Positions 1-12,900 are shown, counted from the first letter of the stretch. The stretch: DNA of 64,000 nucleotides from Mytilus edulis (GCF_963676685.1 NC_092350.1:9529307-9593306); one strand, 5' to 3'. Numbers and translations: made by a program. The notes: generated from the sequence alone by a model not told the origin.

Positions 1-36
1 TTTCATAGTCAAACTTTCCAGAATAGGACAACCAAT

Positions 37-576
37 ATGGGCAGCCCTGTATTAAGGAGCAACCATCCTCCACAAGCATACCACCAACAGCAACGAACTC
101 CTCATCCTAACATCATGACTACAGCTACTGCATCTGCTCAACAACATCCAAAAGTTGTTCCAAGTAAGATCCATAATGTACTCAATTATGACCAATTGAA
201 CCAACAACTCGCAGGACAATGCTCCCAACTACCTGGAGACATATCGTCAGACCAAGACAGTGTTACACCACAGATTATACACTCCTCTCACCCAATCGTG
301 CACGATCAGACTCGTCATGTTATGTCTTCCTCTACCTCAGAGAAGCCAGTTCATCGCACAAACTGTACAACGGCTCGGAACAACAAAGGGTCTATTCACA
401 GAACTGAGGTATCTGACAAACGCCAACAAATGGGACACTTATCTTTCCCGCCCAAAGATGATAACATCACAGCAGAGGAAAAGAACCACCTTTTTCAGGA
501 GATGAGCCTCAACGAACAGCCCCCAGATCAGCTTCTTCAGGAGGAACTACTCATAACAGAGAGAATATCAGAATAA
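37..576 (+). CDS. ORF1-like or N-terminal reading frame of the LINE
   Basis: This 179-residue open frame is rich in Gln, His, Ser and Asn and has no domain I recognise. Its stop at 574-576 overlaps the start of the endonuclease frame, which is open from at least 543 in another frame, so the two frames overlap by about 30 bp. This could be the C-terminal part of ORF1, or the N-terminal part of the polyprotein separated by a frameshift. The composition resembles the disordered ends of LINE ORF1 proteins, but that is a weak argument. The true start could lie before the window. Confidence 0.4.
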   Translation: MGSPVLRSNHPPQAYHQQQRTPHPNIMTTATASAQQHPKVVPSKIHNVLNYDQLNQQLAGQCSQLPGDISSDQDSVTPQIIHSSHPIVHDQTRHVMSSSTSEKPVHRTNCTTARNNKGSIHRTEVSDKRQQMGHLSFPPKDDNITAEEKNHLFQEMSLNEQPPDQLLQEELLITERISE

Positions 577-3500
577 CAACCTGTAATATAGAGGGAGTGA
601 GATCAAATACATCTTTTCTCCAGCTCCTATCTCAAGATTCACACATTGTATGCCTGCAAGAACATTTTCTCTGGGATTGCCAAGCAAATATACTACACTC
701 AATTCTCCCTGACCACGATAATCATACTAGATGCCATGACACAAACGAACCGTTATCAGGCTTCAAACTTCCTAGAGGTCGTGCAGGAGTATCTATCTTA
801 TGGCCAAAACAATGGAACAGTCAAATTCAAAAGCTTCCTGATGGAAATGAGAGGGTGATAGCTATTCTGATTTTATCAGACGTTGACGTTTGTCTGATAA
901 ACGTCTATATGCCAACTATGGACAAAGACTCGTCCTACGAATATGCTCATTCACAACATAGCAACAAAATATCTGAATACTCACGCTATTATACTTTGCG
1001 GGGATCTGAACGGGACAATTCTACAAACCAGAAATAATAAGCATGATCAATTATTAAAGGAATTCATTTTAGAACTTAACCTAAATAGCTTACTGCTGAT
1101 AAAGATAAATCTGACAGACAAACGTTCTTTCACCATTCAGGACAATCAAGTTCCCAAATAGATTATATCTTCTCATCTAAAGAAAATTTGTTTAAAAAGT
1201 ATACAATATGGAATAATTCACCCTCAAATGTTTCTGCTCATGTGCCAGTATCAGTAATAACCAACATGACCATACCAACTGGTGTAACCAAAGCCAATAA
1301 AGAAATTCAAACAGTTCATCAACTTCAATGGGACCAGACCGATCTCCCTGTTCAGACTGAAATCTCAAAGCTGCAATTGACGCAAAACCAATCCAGCAGT
1401 ATCCAAAATATCACAAAAGCCTTACTTACAGCCTCAAACAAAGCAGTACCAACCAAACCCATCAAACTGAAAGGTCCAAAATGGAAGGCTTCACCTAGAG
1501 TAAAACAACATCTAAAAAATTGCAAGCAACTATACTCAAAATGGAAATCCGAAGGCAAACAAGCAGACCATCCATTCAGGAAACAACTAAAAGCAGAAAA
1601 GAAAAATCTCCGCAGTCAGCAAAGAAAGGAACATGCTGAAGATAGATTGAATTTATATCAGCAAATTATGAATAATCCATCCACAGACTTATTCTACAAA
1701 TTAATAAACAGGAATAGATCTAAACCTAGAACAAATTCAACTGGTATAGATATAGAGGGTGAATTAGAATTTAATCCTGCTATACAGAGAAAGGCATTCG
1801 CAAAGTACTATGAAGATCTTAGTATCCCAAAAGAATCAAAATTTGATAACTCATATCTGGAACTATGCCAAATAAGGCAGCATCTCGTGGAAGAAGTTCT
1901 ATGCAACCAACAAACAACAATAGAACCATACAAAGAAGATGACGTCTCCAAAGCTATAGACAATCTTAACAGTGGCAAATCACCTGATGAGTACGGACTA
2001 TGTGCAGAACATCTAAAACTTGCTAAAGAAACAGTCACACCGACGCTTACAAAGATATTTAATAACATACTCATTAACAGAACTGTCCCAATTGAATTCA
2101 AGTCCGGAATTCTAACTCCAGTACTTAAAAAGGAAAAAAATCAATGCCTAGTCTCCAGCTATAGAGGAATCACTGTAACCCCTGTAATATCTAAACTCCA
2201 TGAACTCTGTATCCTTGGCAAACTCAGTATTACTCCTAACACTGATCTACAATTTGGATTTACAGAAGGGCTATGTCCTCTAATAGCTAGTCTCATTATA
2301 TCAGAATGCAAATGTGAACGGAAAAACAACACTCTCTATCTGGCTACTGTTGATGTCCAATCTGCCTTTGATGTAGTCCAGCATCTGATACTCCATGACA
2401 AAACGCTAGATAGGAATATACACCCAGATCTATGGTTTGTCATCAAAGATCTATACTCTGGCCTTACTTCTAAAGTCAAATGGCAAGGAGAACTTAGTGA
2501 CAGTTTTAATATACTCCAAGGAGTTAGGCAGGGTGGAATATTGTCAACTCATCTGTATAAAATATTTGTAGAGGATCTTCTTGTAGAATTAGAGAAAAAT
2601 GCAACAGGATTCAGTCTGGGAGATATATACTGTGGAACGCCTACCTGTGCTGACGACATCGCCCTGATAAGCTCTGATCCAGCAGAACTATAAATAATGC
2701 TAAACACCATTGGAAGATATGCAAATCAACATCATTACAATATCCACCCAACAAAATCTAGTCATCTGCTACGGATCTGCAAAGAATCTCAGAACAAACA
2801 CCTGGAACTTATCAGATAATGTAATTGAACTCTCAAATGAAACTACTCATTTAGGCCTAAAAAGATCAAGCAAAAAAGAAAATGAAGTAAATATAGAAGA
2901 CCGTGTAAAATCTGCTCGAAGAACAAAATATGCCCTTATGAATTCAGGACTGCATGATACAAATGGATTAAGCCCTAAAATCTCCTACACAATATATATA
3001 GGACATATGTGCTACCAAGACTTCTATATGGTCTTGAAATCCTTTCTTTAACAAAAACTCAGATTCAGATTCTGGAGAGGTTCCATATTGGTACACTGCG
3101 TGCAATACAAGCTCTTGCCACAAGAACAGCAAAACCTGCGGTATACTTACTTCTCGGAGTTCTCCCTGTAGAAGCAGAAATTCACAAGAGAAAATTGACA
3201 TTTTTTCATTCCCTTACAACCTGCTCCAACAATAAAATAAAAGAAATCATCAACAGACAAATTGCAGTGAACTTTGACAACAACAATAGCTTCTTCTTTC
3301 AAACTGCCTTATTACTAGCAAAATATAATCTATCGGATATCTTTGACAAAAACATTCCAATTCCATCAAAACTATCCTGGAAGAAATTAGTAAAAACAGA
3401 AATCTCATCCTTCTGGACCCTCAGACTCAAAGAGGAAGCTCACCAAATGTCATCTTTAAAATTCTTAAACCTCAACTTTGGCAATGCAAACTCAACTCAT

Positions 3501-3944
3501 CCTGTATGGGACTCAGTAGAGCAGAATCTGGTAGAGATTCGAAAAGCCTCGACTAAAGTAAGGATGCTGACAGGGACTTACATGGTGCAAGCCGACAAAC
3601 ACAAGTTCAGCCAATATACGATTGACCCCACATGCCTGCTATGCCACAGGGAAATAGAGGATATCTTGCATGTTCTTACACAGTGTCCTGTTCTATGCAA
3701 TGAGAGAAAAGAATACTTCACACCCATTAAACAACTTGTGACTGAAAACTCTCCTCCTGGAACATGGGAACTGCTATTTAACAATAAACTAGCAGTTACG
3801 CAACTTGTATTGGACTGTACAAAATATATGAAACAACTTGGATTCAAAGAAGAGTTAATTCTTAAGCTAGAAACGTTTACCAGACACTTTTGTTTCAAGC
3901 TTCATTACAAAAGAATATCTCTACTGAAAAAGTTAGACGGCTGA
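564..3944 (+). pseudogene. LINE endonuclease-reverse transcriptase polyprotein, frameshifted
   Basis: Endonuclease: the N-terminal strand TTCNIEGVRSN is near 576-608, VCLQEH follows, then GDLNGT near 1000-1020 and SQIDYIF near 1144-1164. Reverse transcriptase: motif A SAFD at 2361-2372, motif B GVRQGG near 2520, and the catalytic CADDIALI near 2646-2670 with both Asp present. The C-terminus has CLLC-x(9)-H-x(4)-C at about 3632-3683, a zinc finger seen at the end of many LINE ORF2 proteins. Damage: the frame switches near 950, returns near 1140, has a TAA stop at 2691-2693 followed by normal RT sequence (YANQHHYN), switches again near 2760 and returns near 3005. The role would be target-primed reverse transcription in the nucleus; this copy cannot make it. 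Confidence 0.85.
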
Positions 3945-4365
3945 CAGTTATCATTAAGATTTGGATGCTGAAACATAGACAATGAAAAGTGAAATAGTAG
4001 ATAATTTTTTATAAATTATCATGAATGTTACTGTACATATAGATCACTATGTTTTGTAGCAAATATTCATTGTTATAAAGCTCTTAAGAAAGCTATTTGC
4101 TGGTAAAATGATTGACTAATTATTTGAGTTATATGACTTCTGTAGATCGGTTTATCATTTTTATGTACATAATTTTATATTTTATATGCTATGATTCGGT
4201 TTTTTCTTTTTCTACAATTCACTGTCTATGTATAGCGCACCACCATTGGATTTTACCTTGATGTAATATATTTTATCCCTGTTTCTTCCCCCTTTTTTAA
4301 TATTTTAATATTACCCGTTAAGGGGTGTTCCTTATAATAGGAAGCTTATACGAAGAAAAGAAAAG

Positions 4366-6200
4366 AAAGAAAGAGGAAAATACGATAAACGAACTGTGAG
4401 AAATGTTGAAAATGAAAAGTTGACTGACTGATTTAACTTAAATTGATTATTATTATGGTCAATTATGAGATTTAATAGTAATCATCTGATTATTACCCTT
4501 CTGATGGGGATAAGCGGATTACTTGGCATCACAACTTTTAACACATTTTGTAAACGTTAATTACCTGAGGGTCATAAACTTGTCAGAAAAATTGAAGACA
4601 GAAAGAATTAAAGTAATTTAATGTGTAAATATTCAAAATTTAAGTGACGAAATTGATATGAAATACTTTCATCATTTTGAAAACCGTTTTGTACAATACG
4701 AAAATGACGAGCGCTAGCAAAATCAAAATTAAAATTGAGAATGGAAATGGGGAATATGCTAAAGAGATAACAACCCGGAGATGGGCCTCAGCTGGCCCCT
4801 AAAAAACAATTATGGAAAATAAATATGATATACAGCAATAACCAACAACCACCAAATTACTGGGTTCTGACTATGGACAGGTACAAACAGAATTTGGAGG
4901 GTTAAACGTGTTAGCCGCCACAAAACAACCCTAAAATTGGACAGTGTATGTGAATAATCTCAGACATTAAATCTTTTAAAAAAGATACAACTTTGAAAAT
5001 TGTATACGTAGGATTGGATAGCGGACACAGTACAGTACAAACATTTTTTTGATACTTTAGATACAACTGAGATGAATACGTAAACCAATTTTCCAGAGTA
5101 TGGATCATAACTCATGCCTTGTTTTTTTTAATTACCTGTCTATTGCGCCCTTGCTGCTTTGATTATAATAACCACGCCATCGTGTTAATGTACCTGTCCA
5201 AGTCAAAAGCCTGTAATTCAGTAGTTGCCGTGGGTTGCTTTTTGTAGTATTTGTTATCTGTTTAATGTTTTACCAAAATCCAGCCGTTGTTTTTTTCGAT
5301 TTTAAACGTTTTACATTTTGTCATGTAGAGGCCTTTAAAATATGACTATACGGTATTGTTTTCGCTCACTGTTCTAGGTCGGATTACATATAGTTGCTTA
5401 TTTCTATGTCATGTGCTCGCTGGCGGACAGTTGTTTCATTGGCATCTCCCATAAGCTGGCTGTATAAGATATGATGATATTAGATATTGTTTCATTGATA
5501 ATCACATTTATTTCTCACAGTTGTTAATATTATAATTAATAAGACATTATCATAAGCAGGTTTGTATTTTTATCTCGTTTTTTTTTTTTTTTATAAATTT
5601 CGTTTTTAATGTTGTAAACTATCGATGTATAGTTAAGAATTCTCTGACCAGATTTGTTCACGGGCAAATCATACTTTAGATTGGTCGTGTTTCTTCTGCC
5701 ATCATGAATTTAAAAATAGCAGAAAACAATCAGTTTTATCTTTGAAATGAAATATGCAAAGTTTGATAGATAAATTTAATTCATTTGTTAGAACTTATTT
5801 ATATATATAAACAAAATTATGATCAATTTATTACATATTACAACTAGTTTTTTTCAGATACAGAATATTTTTGTTTGATTCAAATCATTTTCCAACTTAA
5901 CCATGTTAGGTGAGATAACTCATATAGTTTAACTTCATAAAGGATTGTGTTGTTACTTTATCTATGTAGTATAAAAAAAAACGAGTTCGGTGAACCCAAT
6001 TCTTCTTTTTTTTTGTCATCTGAAAGCCAATTATAAGAGATATATTCTAATATTTTATCTTAATTTAATATCTTTTGAGTTTTGTTTCTATCACACAAAA
6101 TTGGCGTTTCCATTTATAATCTACATTAAATATGAAAATTTTGCAAAACCTGTAGCTTCAGAAATATCTCGGCGATCTATACTTTTTATCTATTTTTGAA
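4366..6200 (+). repeat. Duplicated block, copy 1 (paralog of 31033-33200)
   Basis: Sequence from GGAAAATACGATAAACGAAC onwards reappears at 31033-33200 with scattered substitutions and small indels. It contains a repeat-tail region (about 5190-5470) with the MITE-like end typical of family R3. Open frames here, such as 4911-5108 on the minus strand, recur in the other copy but show no domain or coding signature, so I do not call a gene. The LINE lies immediately to the left in this copy only. Confidence 0.85.
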
Positions 6201-6307
6201 AAAAAAATGAATGATATAAACTAAATTGTGGCAAATTGATCAAATTTTCTGTCTATTTTAATTAAGACACTGCTCTTACTAAATAGGAAAAGGGAGTTGT
6301 GGAATCA

Positions 6308-6525
6308 TTCTTTACCCAGACTAACATATCCATCAGTACACAACTAAAGAATTTAAAGACGTCAATACCAGTCTAAGAAAGGCATAAGTTTGTGCAATGT
6401 CAAAACATACATGTGGACAAGATGAATGATCATAGTGTTTATGACTGTATAACAATACATACTATCATTCAGAAAAAAAGAAGCAGATATCAAGGGGACA
6501 ATTAAAAAATCTATAGAAACTGACA
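6308..6525 (+). repeat. Short duplicated segment (paralog of 29617-29829)
   Basis: About 215 bp, starting TTTACCCAGACTAACATATC, is almost the same as 29617-29829. In this copy it follows the larger duplicated block; in the other it precedes it by 1.2 kb, so the order has been rearranged. No coding content is seen. Confidence 0.8.
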
Positions 6526-7667
6526 GGTTGGGGAGGATCCTTTTAAATGGGCGTGATATCCCAAAACAGGTACATGCGTAAACTTTCAGTGATAAAATTA
6601 AGTGTTAGATTTCAAGACAATTGTTGTGTAAAGGTGCCAAAGTAAAGGTATCGACAGTCAGCTGGTAAGATTCGTCGTTTGAATCAACTACAAAAGAGCC
6701 GAATGCCACTTCAAAAATAAAAAAAAAACTTCATTCTATGTTTCTTTTTATTTATTAAATTTTAAAATATCATATAAACGATAAAAAGACGCGAAGGATG
6801 CAAAAGGAACATCCAAAATTTTTAAGTCGACACAAAACTTACAACTCAATGCTAAAATAAACGAGACACGCCGAAAAACAAACCAGCCCATAAAAACAAT
6901 ACATAGAAAATAAAAGACTGGGCAATACTAACCACAGACGATACTTTGGTCAATCCACTTGGAAGAGTAAGCAAATTATGCGCCTCTATATCTGTGCTTA
7001 CAAATTCCTCACACAGCCAAGAACTAGACTTTATATCTGAATACTCGCGATGATTTAGAGGTTTACAAATATATTTAACTAGTTCTGAGGAACTGACAAT
7101 GTAATATATTGCGTTATAGCGGGGTATAACTCAAGAAGGTTAGGGTCACACTACCCAAATTCGAACTTGATCTGTATTGTGTGATAACAATTGAAGTCTT
7201 ATTACATTTAGTTCAGCAATAATAAAGCTAGAGAACTGAAACATCTTTTGGGATGAACGTACACCGATAACACTGTATGCCCCTTCAATATCGGCGGGGA
7301 CATGACAATTGTACATATGCTTGAAAACACAGCAACATTAAGCGCCAAATTAAATTTTAATTTAAAACTATATAATTATGCAAGCTGTCTATTGGGTATT
7401 TCACGCGCTAATAGATATATCATTATAGTGTATCATCATGAGATGAGAGTATATTTTATTCATGGTGCTTTCTGGATAAATAAATATAATAAGTTCCAAC
7501 AATGGTATTTCCAGTTGTGATATAAAATAACTTTTGAAAACAGGAGTTAAAATTAATAAAATAAGGACGCACACATAAAACATTGCTGAAACAACTATTC
7601 TATATAAGAGCCATTGTATAAAATGAAAAATATTTCCACATCATTTTTCTTAATATTTGATAATAGT
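6526..7667. other. AT-rich stretch, no gene recognised
   Basis: I see no reading frame with a recognisable domain, no RNA gene and no clear repeat structure here apart from A and T runs. Confidence 0.5.
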
Positions 7668-8016
7668 TATCAAATGTACCAGAATTATAATTTAATACGC
7701 CAGACGCGTTTCGTCTTCATACGACTCATCAGTGACGCTCATATCTAAATAGTTATAAAGCCAAACAAGTACAAAGTTGAAGAGCATTGAGGATCCAAAA
7801 TTCCAAAAAGTTGTGCAAATTACGGCTAAGGTTATCTATTCCTGGGATAAAAAAATCCTTAGTTGTACGAAAAAGTTTTGTCAACAGGAAATTTACTAAA
7901 ATGACCATATAATTGATATTCATGTCAACACCGAAGTGCTGACTACTGGGCTGGTGATACCCTCGGGGACGAAACGTTCACTAGCAGTGGCATCGACCCA
8001 GTGATGTAAATAGTTG
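7668..8016 (-). repeat. R1 dispersed repeat, near full-length copy
   Basis: A 345-350 bp unit read on the minus strand, matching 31087-31434 on the plus strand. One end carries GGTCGATGCCACTGCTAGTG-like sequence and TCGTCCCCGAGGGTATCACC; the other carries the GACGAAACGCG...TCTGGCGTA core and a TGGTACATTTGATAACTATT-like end. No coding capacity is seen. It is probably a non-autonomous mobile element; class uncertain. Confidence 0.75.
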
Positions 8017-8017
8017 T

Positions 8018-8157
8018 CAAAGGTACCAGGATTATAATTTAATACGCCATACGCGCGTTTCGTCTTCATAAGACTGATCAATGACGCTCATATCTAAAAA
8101 GTTATAAATCCAAACAAGTACAAAGTTGAAGAGCATTGAGGACCCAAAATTCCCCAA
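8018..8157 (-). repeat. R1 dispersed repeat, partial copy in tandem
   Basis: The GTCTGGCGTA-end half of R1 is repeated directly behind the full copy at 7668-8016, with the same orientation and about ten differences, including a change in the core. Confidence 0.75.
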
Positions 8158-8738
8158 AAGGAACTTCCGGTTTACTAACAGTAATAATCAAGATTAAAAC
8201 ATTTGTTCATACTTAATCGATTAATATATAAATTAATATATATAAAAAAGAAATTTAATATATTTATTAAGAGTTCGTGTTCACAGACAACAGATATGAG
8301 ATCCATTCACACGAATGCAACGAATCGAACAAATGTAAAAGGCTGGCAAAGGAAGCACACTTTATTAAGGACCTTCAGCCAAAATTAAACGGATCTTCGT
8401 AAACACGTTTGATTTATCTCCCCTTACCGTTATTGTAACGTAATAAACGTTACCAACGGCAGTGTCGTCAAGGACATTGTTAAAACGTCGCCTGAAGATT
8501 GCCAGAAGGCATAAAAGCACTAGTGACAATATTTTAACGACCTGTTATTATTTGATGTGATATGTAGTGTGCAAATTTTTTTTTTTATTATATGCATTCT
8601 GTACACCGTGTTTATTTACTTTTGCTATATATATATATATTTATATCTATGTCTGTAATAATGGAATTAGTTTGCTTCTTACAATTTACAAAATTGTCAT
8701 TTACAGTCTCAAATAAATCTTAGGTCATACTGATTACA

Positions 8739-8740
<2 letters not shown>

Positions 8741-8777
<37 letters not shown>

Positions 8778-8778
8778 A
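8741..8778. repeat. (TA)n microsatellite
   Basis: A TA dinucleotide run continues into TATATAATT. A shorter TA run lies about 100 bp upstream, near 8625-8640. Confidence 0.9.
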
Positions 8779-9004
8779 TTGGTTGAAATAAGTGAGGAAA
8801 TTTCTAACTACCGGTTTTGGAACATTACTTCCGGTTTTAAGTGACATGAATGTGTAAGCTTATCTAACAAGTATGTGGTTTCTATGTACTTAACCATGCA
8901 CATTGTAAAAACATGGCGAACTCCGGTTACTTTCGGTTGACATATTTCGAGGTAGTATGACATTTAACATTTTGCAAAAAAACTTATGGCTTTATCATCA
9001 ATAG

Positions 9005-9100
9005 AATTGAGAATGGAAATGGGGAATGTGTCAAAGAGACAACAACCCGACCAAATAAAAAACAACAGCAGAGGGTCACCAACAGGTCTTCAATGAACCA
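9005..9100 (-). repeat. R2 repeat fragment (tail of the Penelope-like family B)
   Basis: Starts TTGAGAATGGAAATGGGGAA and continues through AAAGAGACAACAACCCGACC. Read on the minus strand this is the extreme 3' end of the retroelement at 39541-40695, so it is a strongly 5'-truncated copy. Confidence 0.7.
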
Positions 9101-9377
9101 TGTTATAAAATAAACAATTGATTTTGAATTTAAATCTACCAGGAGCAATAATTCTTATAAGATATCATTGTATTTTTCAGACCAAATGTATAATGTAATA
9201 AATAAATTTTGTGTTTTTACTGTCTTCTGATTGGTTAAAATTATTAGTTTTATTTTCAATGTTGTCAATTTTGATGGCGACACGCCCACTTTGACGTTGT
9301 GTATTCATACGCCAACATGTGTGTACGTTGTTATTGTTAATATAAATAATATAAAAAGTTCTTTGAGCCTTAGTTTT

Positions 9378-9565
9378 GATAGAAATTTATTTATAATGAA
9401 TGGCAATAATTTATTTTGATTTTATTGAACCATAAAACTAATTTTTGACTCTTCACATTTTACATAATCCGCTTCGCGGATTATTCAATGTGAAGAGTCA
9501 AAAATAAGTTTTATGGTTCAATAAATTCAAAATAGATAATAGCCATTCATTAAATATAATTACTT
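9378..9565. repeat. Long near-perfect palindrome (foldback element)
   Basis: The sequence left of 9472 is repeated inverted to the right. The core is AATCCGCTTCGCGGATT, then a near-perfect arm TGTGAAGAGTCAAAAAT and on through TTTTATGGTTCAAT, with looser pairing to about 9378 and 9565. No reading frame is present. The shape suggests a MITE or foldback unit. Confidence 0.75.
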
Positions 9566-10144
9566 ATATTTTTACACTAGAGTTACTCCCCTTGAAACAC
9601 ATATACTTTGATACTTGTGTAGTATTAGTCTTAGGTAAGATTATTTAAATGTTATTCTTTGTTGTATCTTTGCTATTAATGATTATGTTCATAATTGAGC
9701 TTTCTCTTATAAAATTTTCGTATTTCGTATTTCGTATTTATATCCCTAAAAGTGTCGGAGATGGTCATAAAACCAGAGAAAGTTACAATTGGGAATATGC
9801 CCTTGACTTTTGACCTTCATCTCAAATTTGTTTATTGTAACGAAATAAATTTCCCTTAGGTATATATCACTTATCATGCTGTACATTGTATGGTTCAAGA
9901 ATTGTACTGATTCCCAACATATAAGGGCAGAACACTCCTATAAAGGGTCAACAAAACACTTCGATCCAAATGCGTTGAATAATTATTAGGCAACCACATC
10001 TTATCATTAACAGTCACGTTTAATTTGAAATAAAGACAACAAGCATGACCTTTGATCTCGAATTCAATTTCTCAAAATGGACAAATGACTTCATATAAAA
10101 AGAATTTAGGTCTCTATGACTTATAGTGTATGAATGTATTCAAC

Positions 10145-10642
10145 ATATAACCTATATTAGTCTAAAAAGGACAATAACTCCCATACAAGAGCGGCGAATA
10201 CTATCAGAGGTACATCCAAACTCATAAATCGAAAATAAACTGACAACACCATGGAAAAAAGAGAAAAAAGACAAGCAGATAAACAATAGTACACAAAACA
10301 CAACATAGAAAAATATAGACTTAGCAACAAGAACCCCATCAAAAATTGGGGGTGGTCTCGAGTGCTCAGGAAAGCTAAGCAGATCCTGCTCTACATGTGC
10401 CACCCGTCTTACTACTCATGTTAGTGCACAACCGATATCAGATGTAATTCGATAGGTCACATTCTTGAAAAGGGAACGGTATTGTAGTTACGACATGAAG
10501 AACATATCCGATATCATCTGTGAAATGGATATTCCGTATTGGTCAACCAATCTGTGATGGCGTCCGTAAAATTTACGAAGGGATGATATCCACTTCACCA
10601 TTTGGAACTCTTAATAGCTTCCGTGTGAGCAGCAACCCTTTT
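10145..10642 (-). mobile_element. Penelope-like family A fragment (RT C-terminus plus 3' UTR), split by an insertion
   Basis: Read on the minus strand, this matches the RT C-terminus and 3' untranslated region of the copy at 60280-61430, including the stretch encoding KFYGRHH-like sequence and the UTR with GTGCCACATGTAGAGCAGGA. It stops at 10642 in the middle of the coding part and resumes at 14559, because the element at 10643-14558 has inserted into it. Open frames at 10152-10403 are only translations of the UTR. Confidence 0.75.
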
Positions 10643-11429
10643 GTCCGGCGGCTTTGTAAAAAATTGTGCAAATCCTGTTACAAGCATGAAATTTGGCATA
10701 GACCTTCCTCAACTATTACTCTTTTATTTCAGATAGGGAGGCATTTGAAAAAAATGTCTCACTTCCGGTAAAATCCAAAATGGCGGACGTTATACTTAAA
10801 TCAGTCCAATATCGAAGACTAGCGTGTTAAAATGTCCTATTATCATGCTACTATCATAATATTTGGTACAGACCTTTGTGTTTTACTACTTTTGGATAAA
10901 TTAAATAGATTAGATGTCTTCAGAAACCCCACTTCCGGTTAAAATCCAATATGGCGGACATTGTACTTAAATAAGCTTATTTTTTAGGGAGGGTAATTGA
11001 AATGTGTTTTTAACGTATTGCTACTATAATTACATTGTGTATGAACCTTTCTTTGGTGCTTCTGATGGAGACAATGTATAAGACATATGTCTTAAAAACC
11101 CTTACTCCCGGAAGTATCCAAAATGGCGGACAGAGAAATATCAATTTTTTATTCAAATTTTCAACTTTCTTCAAAATGTAAAGAAAATGATTTTATTTTG
11201 TGCTGGTCATTAAACTTTTGGCTTAAAGTTATCCCCGAAACCACTTATTCTAGCATGTTGTAAATGCTAAGATATAAAGTTGACACTTCCGGTAAAAATA
11301 TGACGTAAATTTTAAAGATGAGTCCTCAACCTATTTCTTCGATGTAGAGTTTTGGATAGATTGATTTAAACAAAATAAAATCACTATAGTACTAAAAAAT
11401 ATTTAAAACTACTTCTATTTGGCCAAGAA

Positions 11430-12096
11430 TACATGCTTATTCACAATCACCACCACATGCACACAAGGCAGTGCACGGGAGACCCGATTTTACACATTAA
11501 AAATAACCGCGGCATCCTTTCTTACATCCATAATGTACAAGCTTCTGAAAAAATGATGAGGTCTCAGAAAGAGTTTTTTTTTTAAAGGGACCCTCTTTGT
11601 CCCTTCGCAATCCATTAGTGACAAGACTAGGTAGCATAAGAGTCAATCCAAAGCTCGTCTCACTAAACACCTGCATTAGTATATTACACGTTTTACATGC
11701 TTGAAAAGACTAGAACAAGTCGTGGGAATAGCCTCACTTAAAATGAGATTTCCCTTTTGTGCAAAAATTGACTTTCTTGGTTCGTTAATCATGTTAGATC
11801 TGATAAGTTTGTACAGTACAACCCCGGTGATTTAGGCTGATCAATCATCATTCTTTATGTTAAAGTCACATCTTCAAATACCATTAATGTCCCCCACGCA
11901 GTCTTTTGTTTTCCTTTTCAAGCAAAGAGAGAACAGTATCACAACCCGTCATAAGGTATTGGTCAGAAATAAAAGTGTGTGATCACTCATTGCCTAGTGC
12001 ATTTGAAAGGCCATTGATAGATATTAATCCAAAGATTTTTGCCTCCCCAAATACAATCAATAGTTCGTCTGCCCCTTTGTTACGGAATAGCGAAAT
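11430..12096 (-). pseudogene. Unnamed transposon-borne protein, left-arm copy, C-terminal half
   Basis: Minus-strand reading, in pieces of several frames, shows IFGLISINGLSNALGNE, then TGCDTV, KTAWGTLMVFEDVT, and a Cys-rich C-terminus GCKKGCRGYF...GLPCTALCACGGDCE near 11438-11545. I recognise this set (EADT-type segment, TGCDT, KTAW, Cys-rich CT-x-LC-x-C tail) from large uncharacterised invertebrate proteins but cannot name a family or activity. The frame is broken by several indels and stops. The location inside the arm of a mobile element suggests the protein is transposon-encoded, possibly a transposase or accessory protein; that is inference. Confidence 0.6.
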
Positions 12097-12225
12097 ACTG
12101 GTAGTTTTAAAGCTGCTAAAAGAAGCAAGGGCAACATTTAGGGGAAAGGGAATACACAGACGAACCCAGGATTAAAAACATCCTCAAAGATGGGAAAGTT
12201 TTCTGAGAGATGACGACAGTAAGAA

Positions 12226-12900
12226 AGAACTTTTAAGTTTTCATTCACTAGAGCTTGCTCAATACAATTTTGAGTACAAGGTAGTTGAAGCAACAAATGC
12301 TCAGGATGTTAAGTGTTATCCAAGTTTAGCACCATGTTTACACGAAGAGACTGACACTAGAATCAAGATAGATGTGTCTGATGCAGTGAAACATAGACTT
12401 AACTGAGTCATGACTCAAACAGTCGATACTGATGTCATTGCTGTTTCGCTATTCCGTGACATGGGGCAGACAAACTTTGATTTGCATTTAGAAGGGGAAA
12501 AGTATAAGATATATATCAATCAATGACCTTTCAAATGCACTAGGCATTAAAAGATAACACGTTCGCTGGAAAAGGAACTGCGTTGGTGACATTAATGGAG
12601 TTTGAAGATGTGACTATAGCATTTAGAATGATGATTGACCAGCCAACATCACCATATGGATTTGATGTTTAATGTCATTGAAAACGATACGTGGTTTTGT
12701 TGGAAGATAAAAAAAAAGAAACAGATTAGGTTAACAAGGCAAGAAAATATGTGGTTTTGCAGAATTTATTAAGATGTGAGAAACAATACCACAGTCTTTG
12801 TAAATGTTGGAAATCAGCTTTCCGATTGTGAATTGCGGCCTACTGAGTATGCTGATTGGGTATTATGTCCTTACCTAAATAAAATACCTTGAAACTGAAA
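12226..12900 (+). pseudogene. Unnamed transposon-borne protein, middle partial copy
   Basis: A direct, diverged partial copy of the right-arm gene. It contains the stretch equivalent to EADTKI...DAVKH (near 12345-12400), a segment TFAGKGTALVTLMEFEDVTIAF (near 12552-12633), and an inter-domain region near 12740-12890. Several stops and frameshifts are present. It lies between the two inverted arms and appears to be left over from a rearrangement that duplicated and inverted part of the element. Confidence 0.5.

Larger units (their letters stand above)
1..4365 (+). mobile_element. Decayed non-LTR (LINE) retrotransposon, 5' end cut by window start
   Basis: The order is a low-complexity first reading frame, an apurinic-type endonuclease, a reverse transcriptase, a thumb region and a C-terminal zinc finger, then about 400 bp of AT-rich 3' sequence ending in a GAAAA-type microsatellite (about 4343-4365). 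That order and simple-repeat tail are typical of LINEs. The coding part has several frameshifts and an in-frame stop, so this copy is dead. The 3' boundary is supported by the paralogous block at 31033, which begins right where the GAAAA tail stops and lacks the LINE. I cannot name the clade; no RNase H domain is visible. Confidence 0.85.

Noticed and set aside
4911..5108. 65-residue frame conserved at 31921-32118
   Set aside because: Conservation is explained by the recent block duplication; no domain and no change pattern suggesting coding use.
10152..10403. Hydrophobic minus-strand open frame, possible membrane protein
   Set aside because: Lies in the 3' UTR of family A; the same sequence at 26640 and 61143 is also UTR.
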